From Paracoccus aerodenitrificans (GTDB lineage: Bacteria; Pseudomonadota; Alphaproteobacteria; Rhodobacterales; Rhodobacteraceae), in contig NZ_CP115784.1 in NCBI RefSeq assembly GCF_027913215.1, forward strand, positions 1,488,001-1,552,000: a stretch of 64,000 nucleotides of DNA. The letters are read 5' to 3'. The notes under the pieces were generated by a model, which saw only the letters and a list, made by a program, of their open reading frames with translations, had not been told where the DNA came from and searched no databases. Position 1 is the first letter of the stretch; each line of letters starts with the position of its first letter. Position numbers and translations under genes: made by a program. Positions 1 to 7,487 of this stretch are shown piece after piece.

Positions 1-1645
1 TATGGCTGACGATCAGCGGTACACCCAGCTCCAGCAGGGCCGGTGCGGCGATGGACGAGGTGATGATATAGTTCGGGATGGTCGGGATCCCCATGCCCAG
101 AACGATACAGGTCAGCATGGTCAGCACCAGCGACAGCATCAGGGAATTCTCGCCGACCCCGACGATGAAAATCCCGAATGTGTTCGCCGCCCCGGTCAGC
201 GTCATCGTACCGATAATGACCCCAACAAGCGCACAGGCGACGCCGACGGGCAGGGCGGTTTTCGCCCCCTCGGCCAGGCTGTCGATCACCTGAAGGATCG
301 TCTGCCGCCCGCCCCGCGTCACGACGCTGACAGCGATCAGTGCAAGCACCAGATACCACAGCATCGCCTCTTGCCGTTCGCGCAGAATGAGACCGACCAG
401 CAGAGCCAGCCCGACCCAGAAGATCACCCGGATGATCTGCGATGGCAGACCCAGCATCAGCGAGGCGCCAAGGATCAGCATCACCGTCAGCGCCAGCCCG
501 ACAGCGCCTGCGAAAAGCGGAGTGAAGCCGGAGAACAGCAGGAACACCAGCACCGCCAGCGGCAGGATCAGATACCAGCCCTCCTGCAACGCCTTGCGGG
601 CCGAGGGCAGATCCTCTTTCGCCATGCCCTGAAGCGAGCGGCGACCAGCTTCGAGATGCACCATCCAGAAGGCCGAGGCGAAATAGAGCAGGGCGGGGAT
701 GATCGCGGCGCGAACGACCTCGATATAGGCGACGCCGAGTGTCTCGGCCATGATGAACGCAACCGCGCCCATGACCGGCGGCATGATCTGACCGCCCATC
801 GACGACGTCGCCTCGACCCCGCCCGCGAAGGCGGAGCGATAGCCGAAGCTTTTCATCAGCGGGATGGTGAATTGCCCGGTCGTCACGACATTCGCCACAC
901 CGGAGCCTGAAATCGTCCCCATCAGCCCCGAACTGACCACGCTGACCTTGGCCGCGCCTCCCATCCGGTGCCCGACCAGACCAAGGGACACATCGGTGAA
1001 CAGCTTGATCATCCCGGCTTTTTCCAGAAACGAGCCAAACAGGATGAACAGGAAAATATAGGTCGCGCTGACATAAAGAGGTGTGCCGTAGATACCTTCC
1101 GTACCGAAGGCCATCTGCTCGACAACCTGCCCGAGATCATAGCCACGCGTCTGCAATGCGCCGGGAAAATACTGTCCAAACAGCGCATAGATCAGGAAAA
1201 CCCCGGCAACGATGGGCAGGGCAGGACCCATGACCACCCATGAGGCGCCGAAAACCGCAAACAGCGTCACGATCCCGATGATTATGTCGAAATTATTGAT
1301 ATCTCCGGCACGCATCATCAGCGGCACATATTCGACCCACTGATAGATGGCGATTCCGACACCTGCGAGACCCATGATCCAGCCAAGGATCTGCATCGGC
1401 GTGCTGCGTTTTTTCAGCAGCATCAGCAGCGGAAACCCCAGAAGCAGCAGGAACCCAAGATGGCCCGCCCGCTGGATCTGGCTGTTCAGGTTCAGCAGAT
1501 GCGCCGCCGTGGCGATCTGATAAAGCGAAAACACCACCGCGATCCAGAACAGGATCCGGCCCTGAAAACCCGGCGGAAAAGATTCGGCCAGCGGGTCATG
1601 CAGGCCGGCATCGGGCTGTGGCCGGGGAGGGTGCACGTCGGTCAT
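1..1645 (-). CDS. TRAP transporter fused permease (partial, 3' end beyond window)
   Basis: Fused 4TM/12TM membrane permease of a TAXI-type TRAP uptake system; it moves an unknown (probably organic acid) solute across the inner membrane using an ion gradient. The minus-strand frame is open from an ATG at 1645 to base 2 (548 codons) with no stop, so the C-terminus lies off the left edge. The start reads MTDVHPPRPQPDAGL, followed by repeated hydrophobic segments. Near the edge the translation reads MGIPTIPNYIITSS and ELGVPLIVSH, resembling the conserved C-terminal part of the TRAP-fused family (TIGR02123). It follows its binding-protein gene by 57 bp in the same direction, so the two probably form one operon. 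Substrate cannot be told from sequence. Confidence 0.9.
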   Translation of the reverse strand, partial: MTDVHPPRPQPDAGLHDPLAESFPPGFQGRILFWIAVVFSLYQIATAAHLLNLNSQIQRAGHLGFLLLLGFPLLMLLKKRSTPMQILGWIMGLAGVGIAIYQWVEYVPLMMRAGDINNFDIIIGIVTLFAVFGASWVVMGPALPIVAGVFLIYALFGQYFPGALQTRGYDLGQVVEQMAFGTEGIYGTPLYVSATYIFLFILFGSFLEKAGMIKLFTDVSLGLVGHRMGGAAKVSVVSSGLMGTISGSGVANVVTTGQFTIPLMKSFGYRSAFAGGVEATSSMGGQIMPPVMGAVAFIMAETLGVAYIEVVRAAIIPALLYFASAFWMVHLEAGRRSLQGMAKEDLPSARKALQEGWYLILPLAVLVFLLFSGFTPLFAGAVGLALTVMLILGASLMLGLPSQIIRVIFWVGLALLVGLILRERQEAMLWYLVLALIAVSVVTRGGRQTILQVIDSLAEGAKTALPVGVACALVGVIIGTMTLTGAANTFGIFIVGVGENSLMLSLVLTMLTCIVLGMGIPTIPNYIITSSIAAPALLELGVPLIVSH

Positions 1646-1702
1646 TTAACGAATTCCGGTCTGAAAAAGGGCCGGAGCAATCTACACCCCGGCCCGCAAC
1701 GA

Positions 1703-2659
1703 TTACTCGGCGCTGACACCGACCTCATCATAGTAACGCTGTGCGCCCGGATGAACCGGCACGGGCATTCCCTGCAACGCGTTCTGAACGTCGATCGCAT
1801 TCGCAGCGGCGTGGGCCGCTTTCAGCTCATCGAGGTTTTCATACATCGACTTGGCCATCTGATAGGCAACCTCGTCGCTGACCTCGTCCGAGCTGATCAG
1901 GAAGTTGATCACCGCAACGGTTGGGACGCTGTCCTCCTGTCCCTCATATGTGCCCGCCGGAATTTCGCCCGCGACGTAAGGAGCGCCAAGTGCATCCGAG
2001 ACTTCGGCCGGAACAGCCACAACGGTGATCGGGATCGAGGTCGACAGATCCTTCAGCGAGGCCACACCAAGCCCCGCCGATTGCAGCGTGGCGTCAAGCT
2101 GGCGGTTCTTCATCAGCTCGACCGATTCCGCGAAGGGCAGGTACTCGACCTTGCCGAGATCGTCATAGCTCATCCCGGCGGCTTCCAGGATCGCACGGGC
2201 ATTCAGTTCCGTGCCCGATTTCGGAGCACCGACGGAAACCGATTTCCCAGCCAGATCGGCAAGGGTGGTGATGCCGGATTCCTCGCTGGCGACGATCTGG
2301 ATATAGTTCGGATAGATCGCCGAAATCCCCCGCAGCTTGTCCAGCGGCGCCGAGAACCCGGCATCTGCGCTGCCTTCCGCCGCCAGTTTCACCGAGTCGC
2401 CAAGCGAAAACCCAATTTCGCCCTTGCCTTGCTGAAGCAGGTTGAGGTTTTCGACCGAGGCTTTCGTCGACTGAACCTGAACACGCGCATCCGGGATGCT
2501 TTCGGAATAGATCTTCGACAGGGCAACGCCCATCGGATAATAGACGCCGGATGTGCCTCCGGTCAGGATATTGACGAATTCGGCAGCCCCCGCCCCAAGC
2601 GGAGCGGTCACCGCGGATACGCCGATCACGGCTGCGGCAAGGCGATTTCTGATTGTCAT
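1703..2659 (-). CDS. TAXI family TRAP transporter solute-binding protein
   Basis: Periplasmic substrate receptor that hands its ligand to the adjacent fused TRAP permease. 318 aa, normal for the family. An N-terminal signal peptide (basic MTIRNRLAAAV, hydrophobic stretch, cleavage near AGA-AE around residue 26) leads into the typical TAXI start FVNILTGGTSGVYYPMG. Downstream are the SxxLA(A/G)KxVxVG-like segment (LADLAGKSVSVG) and a family-like C-terminus with HPGAQRYYDEVG. A shine-like GGGAGGAAAA precedes the ATG. Only receptor and permease genes are seen, as expected for the TAXI class where the small subunit is fused. The ligand is unknown. Confidence 0.93.
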   Translation of the reverse strand: MTIRNRLAAAVIGVSAVTAPLGAGAAEFVNILTGGTSGVYYPMGVALSKIYSESIPDARVQVQSTKASVENLNLLQQGKGEIGFSLGDSVKLAAEGSADAGFSAPLDKLRGISAIYPNYIQIVASEESGITTLADLAGKSVSVGAPKSGTELNARAILEAAGMSYDDLGKVEYLPFAESVELMKNRQLDATLQSAGLGVASLKDLSTSIPITVVAVPAEVSDALGAPYVAGEIPAGTYEGQEDSVPTVAVINFLISSDEVSDEVAYQMAKSMYENLDELKAAHAAANAIDVQNALQGMPVPVHPGAQRYYDEVGVSAE

Positions 2660-2719
2660 TTTTTCCTCCCAGCATGTTTCTTCTATCCGCTCAGGTTAGG
2701 GCCGAATTCGCCAGCCGTC

Positions 2720-2749
2720 AAAAAGAAAGCCCCGCAGGGTTGCGGGGCT
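2720..2749 (-). terminator. Intrinsic terminator after grxD
   Basis: On the minus strand, AGCCCCGCA-ACCC-TGCGGGGCT (9-bp perfect stem) is followed by TTCTTTTT. It lies about 40 bp after the grxD stop and upstream of the TAXI gene, so it should end the bolA-grxD transcript. Confidence 0.85.
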
Positions 2750-2787
2750 GACTTCATAAAGCGGGGAAGATATATATTTTCTTAATA

Positions 2788-3150
2788 TCAGGCATTTGCC
2801 TCACGGATCTTATCCGCGGCTTCCTTATTGTAAGCGATCTCTTTCTGATCGAAAAGCTGATCCAGTTCGCCCGAGAGGGTCATCTCGGTGATGATGTCGC
2901 AACCGCCGATAAACTCACCCTTGACGTAAAGCTGCGGAATCGTCGGCCAGTCGGAATAATCCTTGATGCCCTGACGCACGGCATCGTCGGCCAGAACATT
3001 CACATCGCGATAGGCGACATTCATATAGTTGAGAACCCCGGCGACGCGGCTGGAGAACCCGCATTGGGGCATCTCTCTGGTGCCTTTCATGAACAGGACG
3101 ACATCGTTTTCGTCCAGTGCCTGCTGAATTTGCGTGCGTGCATCCGTCAT
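2788..3150 (-). CDS. grxD: Grx4-family monothiol glutaredoxin
   Basis: Monothiol glutaredoxin that binds a glutathione-ligated [2Fe-2S] cluster and works in Fe-S delivery and iron sensing in the cytoplasm, generally with BolA. 120 aa, close to the usual size. The CGFS active site (C30) lies in the context MPQCGFSSRV, with the upstream FMKGT lysine (K22) and the WPTIPQLYVKGEFIGGCDI glutathione-binding segment. It sits 10 bp downstream of bolA in the same direction, so the two partners appear co-transcribed, and an intrinsic terminator follows. In related genomes this pair often follows purL; here purL is 46 kb away. Confidence 0.96.
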   Translation of the reverse strand: MTDARTQIQQALDENDVVLFMKGTREMPQCGFSSRVAGVLNYMNVAYRDVNVLADDAVRQGIKDYSDWPTIPQLYVKGEFIGGCDIITEMTLSGELDQLFDQKEIAYNKEAADKIREANA

Positions 3151-3160
3151 CGCTCTATCC

Positions 3161-3403
3161 TCAATCGGGAATTTTGGTCGTCAGCGCAAGCGCGTGCAAC
3201 TGACCGTCAGGGCCGTCCATCTTGCCATTCAGCGCCGCATAGACGGCGCGTTGCTGCTGAACGCGGTTCTTGCCGCGAAAAGATTCATCGACAACCTCGG
3301 CAGCATAATGCTTTCCGTCGCCGGCCAGATCGGTGATGGTGATCTGCGCATCGGGAAAACTGGCGCGGATCAGGGCTTCTATTTCATGTGCTTCAATGGC
3401 CAT
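3161..3403 (-). CDS. bolA: BolA family protein
   Basis: Small cytoplasmic partner of monothiol glutaredoxins; the heterodimer shares a [2Fe-2S] cluster and acts in Fe-S trafficking. With the start at 3403 (MAIEAHEIEALIRASFPD) the protein is 80 aa, the normal size, and an AAGGA lies just upstream. A longer frame from 3457 exists but adds an unrelated Arg/Ser-rich tail. The BolA core is visible: DLAGDGKHYAAEVV, then FRGKNRVQQQRAVYAAL, then the C-terminal LHALAL containing the conserved cluster-ligand histidine. First gene of the bolA-grxD pair. Confidence 0.94.
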   Translation of the reverse strand: MAIEAHEIEALIRASFPDAQITITDLAGDGKHYAAEVVDESFRGKNRVQQQRAVYAALNGKMDGPDGQLHALALTTKIPD

Positions 3404-3652
3404 CGGGCATCCTTTGCGTCTTACCGAAGATGTAGGGGACAGGCTGCGGCACCGCAAGGGTGCGCATATTTTGAGGTCGATCCGTAATAAATATAATCGG
3501 TATTATGTAACTAGAATGTTGGACCGCAAATCCCAAGCCACGCATGAGCTTAACCATGAAATCCGGGTAGTCGACGATTATCCCGCCAGACTTCTTGCCC
3601 GCAGGAGCTTTAAAAGAGATGCTCCGTCCCAACGGAACAAGGAGATCACATC

Positions 3653-4207
3653 ATGGCCGTCTCACCTCCGGTTTGCGATTTCGGTGCCGATATGCCGGAT
3701 TTCGCGCTGCCTGATCCTGATGGCGTTCTGCATGATCTGAAGGATCTGCGCGGCAGGAATGGCACTCTGGTGATGTTCATCTGCAATCACTGTCCCTATG
3801 TGCAGGCTGTGATCGACCGCATCGTGCGCGACGCGTCAGAGTTGCAGCGGGATCACGGGATCGGCGTTGTCGCGATCTCGGCCAATGATGTGGCGGATTA
3901 TCCTCAGGATGCGCCAGAGCATATGAAGGAAGAAGCCCGCAGACACGGATTTACCTTTCCGTATCTGTATGACGAAACACAGGATGTCGCGAAAAGATAC
4001 GGCGCGGAATGCACACCGGATTTCTTCGGCTATAACGCCGATGGAAAACTTCAATATCGCGGGCGTCTGGACGCATCGGGCCGCAAACCGGGACCCGAGG
4101 ACGCAAAGCGCGAATTATTCGACGCAATGGTTCAGATCGCGCAAACAAAAAAAGGCCCGCGCGATCAGACAGCCTCGATGGGCTGTTCGATCAAGTGGAA
4201 AAGCTGA
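3653..4207 (+). CDS. Thioredoxin-fold peroxiredoxin-like protein
   Basis: Thioredoxin/AhpC-TSA superfamily protein, 184 aa, probably a cytoplasmic thiol-disulfide or peroxide-handling enzyme. The N-terminus PDFALPDPDGVLHDLKDL is the usual redoxin strand-turn. The redox motif is CNHC (C44, C47) in FICNHCPYV, a pattern common in a thioredoxin-family subgroup annotated without a defined substrate. PDFFGYNADG supplies the cis-Pro region. No signal peptide. An AAGGAGATCAC ribosome site precedes the ATG. The stop abuts the convergent Spx/ArsC-like gene with no spacing. Exact substrate unknown. Confidence 0.9.
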   Translation: MAVSPPVCDFGADMPDFALPDPDGVLHDLKDLRGRNGTLVMFICNHCPYVQAVIDRIVRDASELQRDHGIGVVAISANDVADYPQDAPEHMKEEARRHGFTFPYLYDETQDVAKRYGAECTPDFFGYNADGKLQYRGRLDASGRKPGPEDAKRELFDAMVQIAQTKKGPRDQTASMGCSIKWKS

Positions 4208-4552
4208 TCAGGCCTCAACGCCGAGGGCGCGTTTGACGTTTTTGGTCCAGCCCAGATAATGCTGGCCATCGGCCTCGATTGCGGGCCGTTTCATCAGCGG
4301 CGGCTTGGCGGACAGCATGTCTTCGGGGCTGGCGGCGCGTTCTTCCTCGGACATGCCGCGCCATGTCAGACTGGCCCGGTTCACCAGTTTTTCACCGAAC
4401 GATTCCAGCATGTCCGACCATTGAGCCTTGCTGGGGGTTTCCTGTTTCACATCGTGAAACTCGATCTGCCAACCCGCCTCTTCAAGCTCTTTCCGGGCTT
4501 TCTGGACTGTCGAACAATAGTCGAGTCCGTACATTTTCAATGACTTGGGCAT
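4208..4552 (-). CDS. ArsC/Spx family protein
   Basis: Arsenate reductase-like fold of the ArsC/Spx/MgsR superfamily, 114 aa. It begins LKMYGLDYCSTVQKARKELEE; C13 matches the catalytic position of ArsC, but the next Cys of Spx-type CxxC is replaced (CSTV). The family lysine/arginine region appears as PPLMKRPAIE, followed by the terminal YLGW. Such small proteins are common next to dapD or in isolation in alphaproteobacteria; arsenate reduction is not implied because no ars genes are adjacent. It is followed upstream on the same strand by a 24-codon lipoprotein gene 6 bp away. Confidence 0.88.
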   Translation of the reverse strand: MPKSLKMYGLDYCSTVQKARKELEEAGWQIEFHDVKQETPSKAQWSDMLESFGEKLVNRASLTWRGMSEEERAASPEDMLSAKPPLMKRPAIEADGQHYLGWTKNVKRALGVEA

Positions 4553-4558
4553 GATTTA

Positions 4559-4633
4559 TCAGATGATCGGGACAATGGGAACGTTGCAGGCGGACACGGC
4601 CAGAATGGCAGCAAGGGCAAGAAAGATCTTCAT
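4559..4633 (-). CDS. Very small putative lipoprotein (24 aa)
   Basis: A 24-codon frame reading MKIFLALAAILAVSAC followed by NVPIVPII and TGA. It has a charged start, a hydrophobic core and a lipobox (AVSAC, C16), and a strong AAGGAG ribosome site 7 bases before the ATG. The predicted mature peptide would be only a lipidated Cys plus eight residues. It lies directly upstream of the ArsC/Spx-like gene (6-bp gap, same strand) and is probably co-transcribed with it. It is too short for most gene finders. It may be an entericidin-like small membrane lipopeptide or simply a leader; function unknown. Confidence 0.6.
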   Translation of the reverse strand: MKIFLALAAILAVSACNVPIVPII

Positions 4634-4687
4634 CGCGTTTCTCCTTTTTCGGAACGATTTATCGCCGCCCTGCCCCGGCACGTCCAG

Positions 4688-5971
4688 TCACGAATGATGG
4701 ATCGCGGCTTTCAGCCTGCGTAGCCCCAGCCACACAAGCCCCACGACAATCGGAGTGGCAAGCGCCATCAGTACGTTCTTACCGATCCCGGCTGCATCCG
4801 CCAGCGGCGCGGCCATATAACCAAGCAATCCGACCGCGTAATAGCTGATGGCAACCACCGAAAGCCCCTCGACCGTGTGCTGAAGACGCAATTGTAACTC
4901 GGCGCGGCGATCCATGCTTTCCAGCACAAGCTGGTTCTGGGCGCTGCGATCAACCTCGACCCGGGTGCGGAGCAATTCGCCTGCCCTGCCCGTTCTCTCC
5001 AGCATCCGGTTCAGACGCGCTTCGGTCGAGCGCACTGTCCGCATCGCCGGATCATAGCGGCGGGTCATGAATTCTTCCAGCAACTGCCTGTCCTTATAGC
5101 GTTCTTCCCGCAGCGCCTTGACGCGATCATCGACGATGGCCTCATAGGCTCGAGTCGCGCCAAAGCGGAACGCGCTTTGGGTCGCCAGCGATTCAAGCTG
5201 CGACGCCACGCTTAACAGGCGGTGCAGCGTCGCTTCCGAGCCACCGCTTTCCATTCCGTCCACCATCGCCGTCAGATCCGGTTCAAGCTCATTCAGCCGT
5301 GATGACAGGCGACGTGCGCGTTCCAGCCCCAGCATGGACATGGCGCGATAGGTCTCGATCTCGCAGATTCGCTGGATGATCCGGCCGATCCGGCTGGCCC
5401 GCGTTCCCGGACGGACGAAGACGGCGAAACGCATCCAGCCATCGGGATCAATGCGGAAATCCGATGCGACGATGGCCGAGCGGTCCAGCACCTCGAAAGC
5501 AGCAAGGCTTTCGCGGCTGAACCAGTCGGCCAGGTCGCGATCGATCTGGGCGTCATCTTCCGGCATCATCTCGACCCGGATCATGACCGCGGTGACCCGG
5601 CGGCCCGGCGCCGCCACCTGCCAATCGGCTGAAAACACCGCCCCGCAGGCCGGATCGTAGGGCTGCGGCGGCACTCCCTCGGCGATGGCGGTATAGCTGA
5701 CGAACTCGGTATGGCTTTCCCAGATCACGCGATGTCGGCCCAGAGTGGCCGAATAATGGCTGTCCCCTTCCGAGGGCCGGGGCGCTCCGTGCCGCTGCGC
5801 CAGAGCCGAAAGATGCGCGACATCCCGCGCCCTGTCGCGCGACGCCGCATCGCCGGTTTCCTTGAAGGCCAGATACACCGCATGGCACGGCGCCTCGATC
5901 CGGGGCGAGGGCCGCGCATGCAGTTCATTCACCATCGTGGTGCGCAGAGGGTGGTCCAGATTCCGATCCAT
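4688..5971 (-). CDS. DUF3422 family membrane protein
   Basis: Uncharacterised alphaproteobacterial protein (Pfam DUF3422), 427 aa, about the family length. The family-typical opening DHPLRTTMVNELHARPSPRI is present. The middle is helical and charged (residues about 230-350, likely coiled coil, with RxxR-rich runs). The C-terminus holds two hydrophobic segments (VVAISYYAVGLLGYMAAPL and ALATPIVVGLVWLGL) ending in LRRLKAAIHHS, so it is probably anchored in the inner membrane by a C-terminal hairpin. The layout resembles CorA-like or other long-coiled membrane proteins, but no function is established. Confidence 0.88.
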   Translation of the reverse strand: MDRNLDHPLRTTMVNELHARPSPRIEAPCHAVYLAFKETGDAASRDRARDVAHLSALAQRHGAPRPSEGDSHYSATLGRHRVIWESHTEFVSYTAIAEGVPPQPYDPACGAVFSADWQVAAPGRRVTAVMIRVEMMPEDDAQIDRDLADWFSRESLAAFEVLDRSAIVASDFRIDPDGWMRFAVFVRPGTRASRIGRIIQRICEIETYRAMSMLGLERARRLSSRLNELEPDLTAMVDGMESGGSEATLHRLLSVASQLESLATQSAFRFGATRAYEAIVDDRVKALREERYKDRQLLEEFMTRRYDPAMRTVRSTEARLNRMLERTGRAGELLRTRVEVDRSAQNQLVLESMDRRAELQLRLQHTVEGLSVVAISYYAVGLLGYMAAPLADAAGIGKNVLMALATPIVVGLVWLGLRRLKAAIHHS

Positions 5972-6116
5972 GCGGGGATGTTACCGGGGCAATCCCCCCG
6001 CGAAAACAGGAAGCTGACCGCCGCGATCAAGCGGACGTGAAGCGTGGCCGCATTGCACCGCCCGGTCAGCTTATGCAGACTGAGCCAAAAACAGGCATAT
6101 CCGAGGGAACAGTAAT

Positions 6117-6635
6117 ATGCGGCGCAATTTCCTGAAGCTCATGCTGGGTGGGGCCAGTCTGCTGGCGATTGCCGGCTGCGGGGGCGGGCCTGCAAAGTCC
6201 AAATTCAAGACCTATAACGGCCCTCCGGTCACGCGGGTCGAGTTGTATAAATCGCAACGCATGATGCGGCTGTTTTCCGGGACCACGGTGCTGAAGCAAT
6301 ATGATTTCGGACTGGGTTTCGCGCCGGTCGGCAACAAGCTGTATGAGGGTGACGGAAAAACGCCGGAAGGTCTGTATTATGTCGACCGGCGCAATCCTAA
6401 CAGCCGTTATTACCTCTCGGTCGGGATCAACTACCCGAATGAGCAGGACAAAGCGCGTGCGCTTGCCGCCGGGGTTCAGGTCGGCAGCGATATCTTCATC
6501 CACGGTCAGGGCCCCGAGGGGCGCGTGGCCACCAAGCGCGACTGGACAGCCGGCTGTATCGCGGTCACGGATGACGAGATCGAGGACATTTATGCCATGG
6601 TGAAAGATGGCACGCCGGTGATGATCTATCCCTGA
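6117..6635 (+). CDS. L,D-transpeptidase family lipoprotein
   Basis: YkuD-type L,D-transpeptidase, 172 aa, which would make or edit 3-3 cross-links in peptidoglycan or attach proteins to it in the periplasm. The N-terminus MRRNFLKLMLGGASLLAIAGC carries a lipobox (C21). The catalytic motif is H129 in FIHGQG and C147 in DWTAGCIAV (family pattern HXGX with S/T-x-G-C), both intact. The protein is a minimal single YkuD domain without LysM. The last 10 bp overlap the convergent carboxymuconolactone decarboxylase-like gene. Which of the several reactions it catalyses cannot be told. Confidence 0.92.
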   Translation: MRRNFLKLMLGGASLLAIAGCGGGPAKSKFKTYNGPPVTRVELYKSQRMMRLFSGTTVLKQYDFGLGFAPVGNKLYEGDGKTPEGLYYVDRRNPNSRYYLSVGINYPNEQDKARALAAGVQVGSDIFIHGQGPEGRVATKRDWTAGCIAVTDDEIEDIYAMVKDGTPVMIYP

Positions 6636-7021
6636 TCCGGCGCAATCCCTTTCTCGGCAAAGACCTCAGCCGCGGCGTTCAGCCCGTTTATGGCGGCAGG
6701 CATCCCGCCATAGACCGCCATCTGCCAGATCGCCTCGGTGATCTCACGCGGGGATGCTCCGGCGGCGAGCGTGTGGGCGATATTCACCTTCAGTTGTGGC
6801 CCGGTCTGCCCGCCAAGCGCGGTCAGCGCCGCGACGGTGCAAAGCTGGCGGGTTTTCAGGTCCAGCCCCTCACGCGCATAGGCATGACCATAGGCCCATT
6901 CGATCAGACTGTCGGCCATGCCGGGCAGCATTGCGTCGTATTTCGCGGAAAGCGCGTCTCGCAATCCGGGGTTAAGCCGTTCGGCGATGGTCTGGCCCTG
7001 TTGCAGATGTGTGTCGGTCAT
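6626..7021 (-). CDS. Carboxymuconolactone decarboxylase family protein
   Basis: Small AhpD/CMD-fold protein, 131 aa from the ATG at 7021 (MTDTHLQQGQTIAERLNPGL); an upstream in-frame start at 7060 is possible but lies deeper in the preceding gene. The CMD core is visible: REGLDLKTRQLCTVAALTALGG, then NIAHTLAAGASPREITEAIWQMAVYGGMPAAINGL. It has a single Cys and lacks the AhpD CxxC, so it resembles the gamma-CMD branch more than the peroxidase. Its start overlaps the MerR gene end by 50 bp, indicating translational coupling and joint control by that regulator. Substrate unknown. Confidence 0.9.
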   Translation of the reverse strand: MTDTHLQQGQTIAERLNPGLRDALSAKYDAMLPGMADSLIEWAYGHAYAREGLDLKTRQLCTVAALTALGGQTGPQLKVNIAHTLAAGASPREITEAIWQMAVYGGMPAAINGLNAAAEVFAEKGIAPDQG

Positions 7022-7376
7022 AATCCCGTTCCATGTCACGATAGGTTTCGATCTTGGCATCGAGAAAATCCAGTGAGTCGGTCAGCATCGCGATCTGCTG
7101 CACAACCTGCCGCCGATGCGCTTCGATCATGTCGCGGCGCATCGCCAGTGTCGCATCGCCCTTCCGCCTCAGATCCGCATAACGGACCCGGTCGGCCTGT
7201 TTCATGCCGGTTGCGTTCAGACGGCCCAGAAAGGCGATCCATTCCAGCATATCCGCGCCATAATCGCGCCGCCCTGCCCCGTCACGAAGGGGCTGGTCAA
7301 TCAACCCGATCTTTTCGTAAAAGCGCAGCGTGTCGATGCTGAGCCCGGTGCGTTTCGCGACCTCTCCGATCTTCAT
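6972..7376 (-). CDS. MerR family transcriptional regulator
   Basis: DNA-binding regulator, 134 aa. It has the MerR winged helix (MKIGEVAKRTGLSIDTLRFYEKIGLI), the second wing, and a long dimerisation helix (about residues 80-120). No metal-binding Cys pair is present near the C-terminus, which points away from heavy-metal MerR proteins and toward the AdhR/NmlR-like or small-organic-stress class; this is inference. It is the first gene before the overlapping CMD-family gene. Its own promoter contains a perfect palindrome in a 19-bp spacer, the classical autoregulated MerR arrangement. Confidence 0.93.
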   Translation of the reverse strand: MKIGEVAKRTGLSIDTLRFYEKIGLIDQPLRDGAGRRDYGADMLEWIAFLGRLNATGMKQADRVRYADLRRKGDATLAMRRDMIEAHRRQVVQQIAMLTDSLDFLDAKIETYRDMERDYDRHTSATGPDHRRTA

Positions 7377-7398
7377 CCGAATCTCCTTGCCGACACTG

Positions 7399-7429
7399 TT
7401 TTTAGGTGCTGGAGCATGCTCCAGATCAA
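7399..7429 (-). promoter_or_regulatory. MerR-type promoter/operator
   Basis: On the minus strand TTGATC (7424-7429) and TAAAAA (7399-7404) are separated by 19 bp. The spacer carries most of the perfect 16-bp palindrome CTGGAGCATGCTCCAG (7409-7424). The overlong spacer with dyad symmetry is diagnostic of MerR-family activation by DNA untwisting. Confidence 0.8.
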
Positions 7430-7432
7430 GCG

Positions 7433-7462
7433 AAAAAAAGCCCCGCCTTTCCGGGCGGGGCT
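7433..7462 (-). terminator. Intrinsic terminator after pntB
   Basis: Minus strand AGCCCCGCC-CGGAAA-GGCGGGGCT followed by a run of seven T. It lies 26 bp after the pntB stop and just upstream of the MerR promoter. Confidence 0.88.
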
Positions 7463-7487
7463 TTTCAGGTTGCGATATCGGGCGGGA

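Noticed and set aside
2..910. A 302-codon plus-strand frame at the left edge
   Set aside because: Gln/Asp/Arg-rich shadow of the TRAP permease that is open on the minus strand.
1460..2785. A 441-codon plus-strand frame
   Set aside because: Antisense to the TAXI receptor and the start of the TRAP permease, both with clear family motifs.
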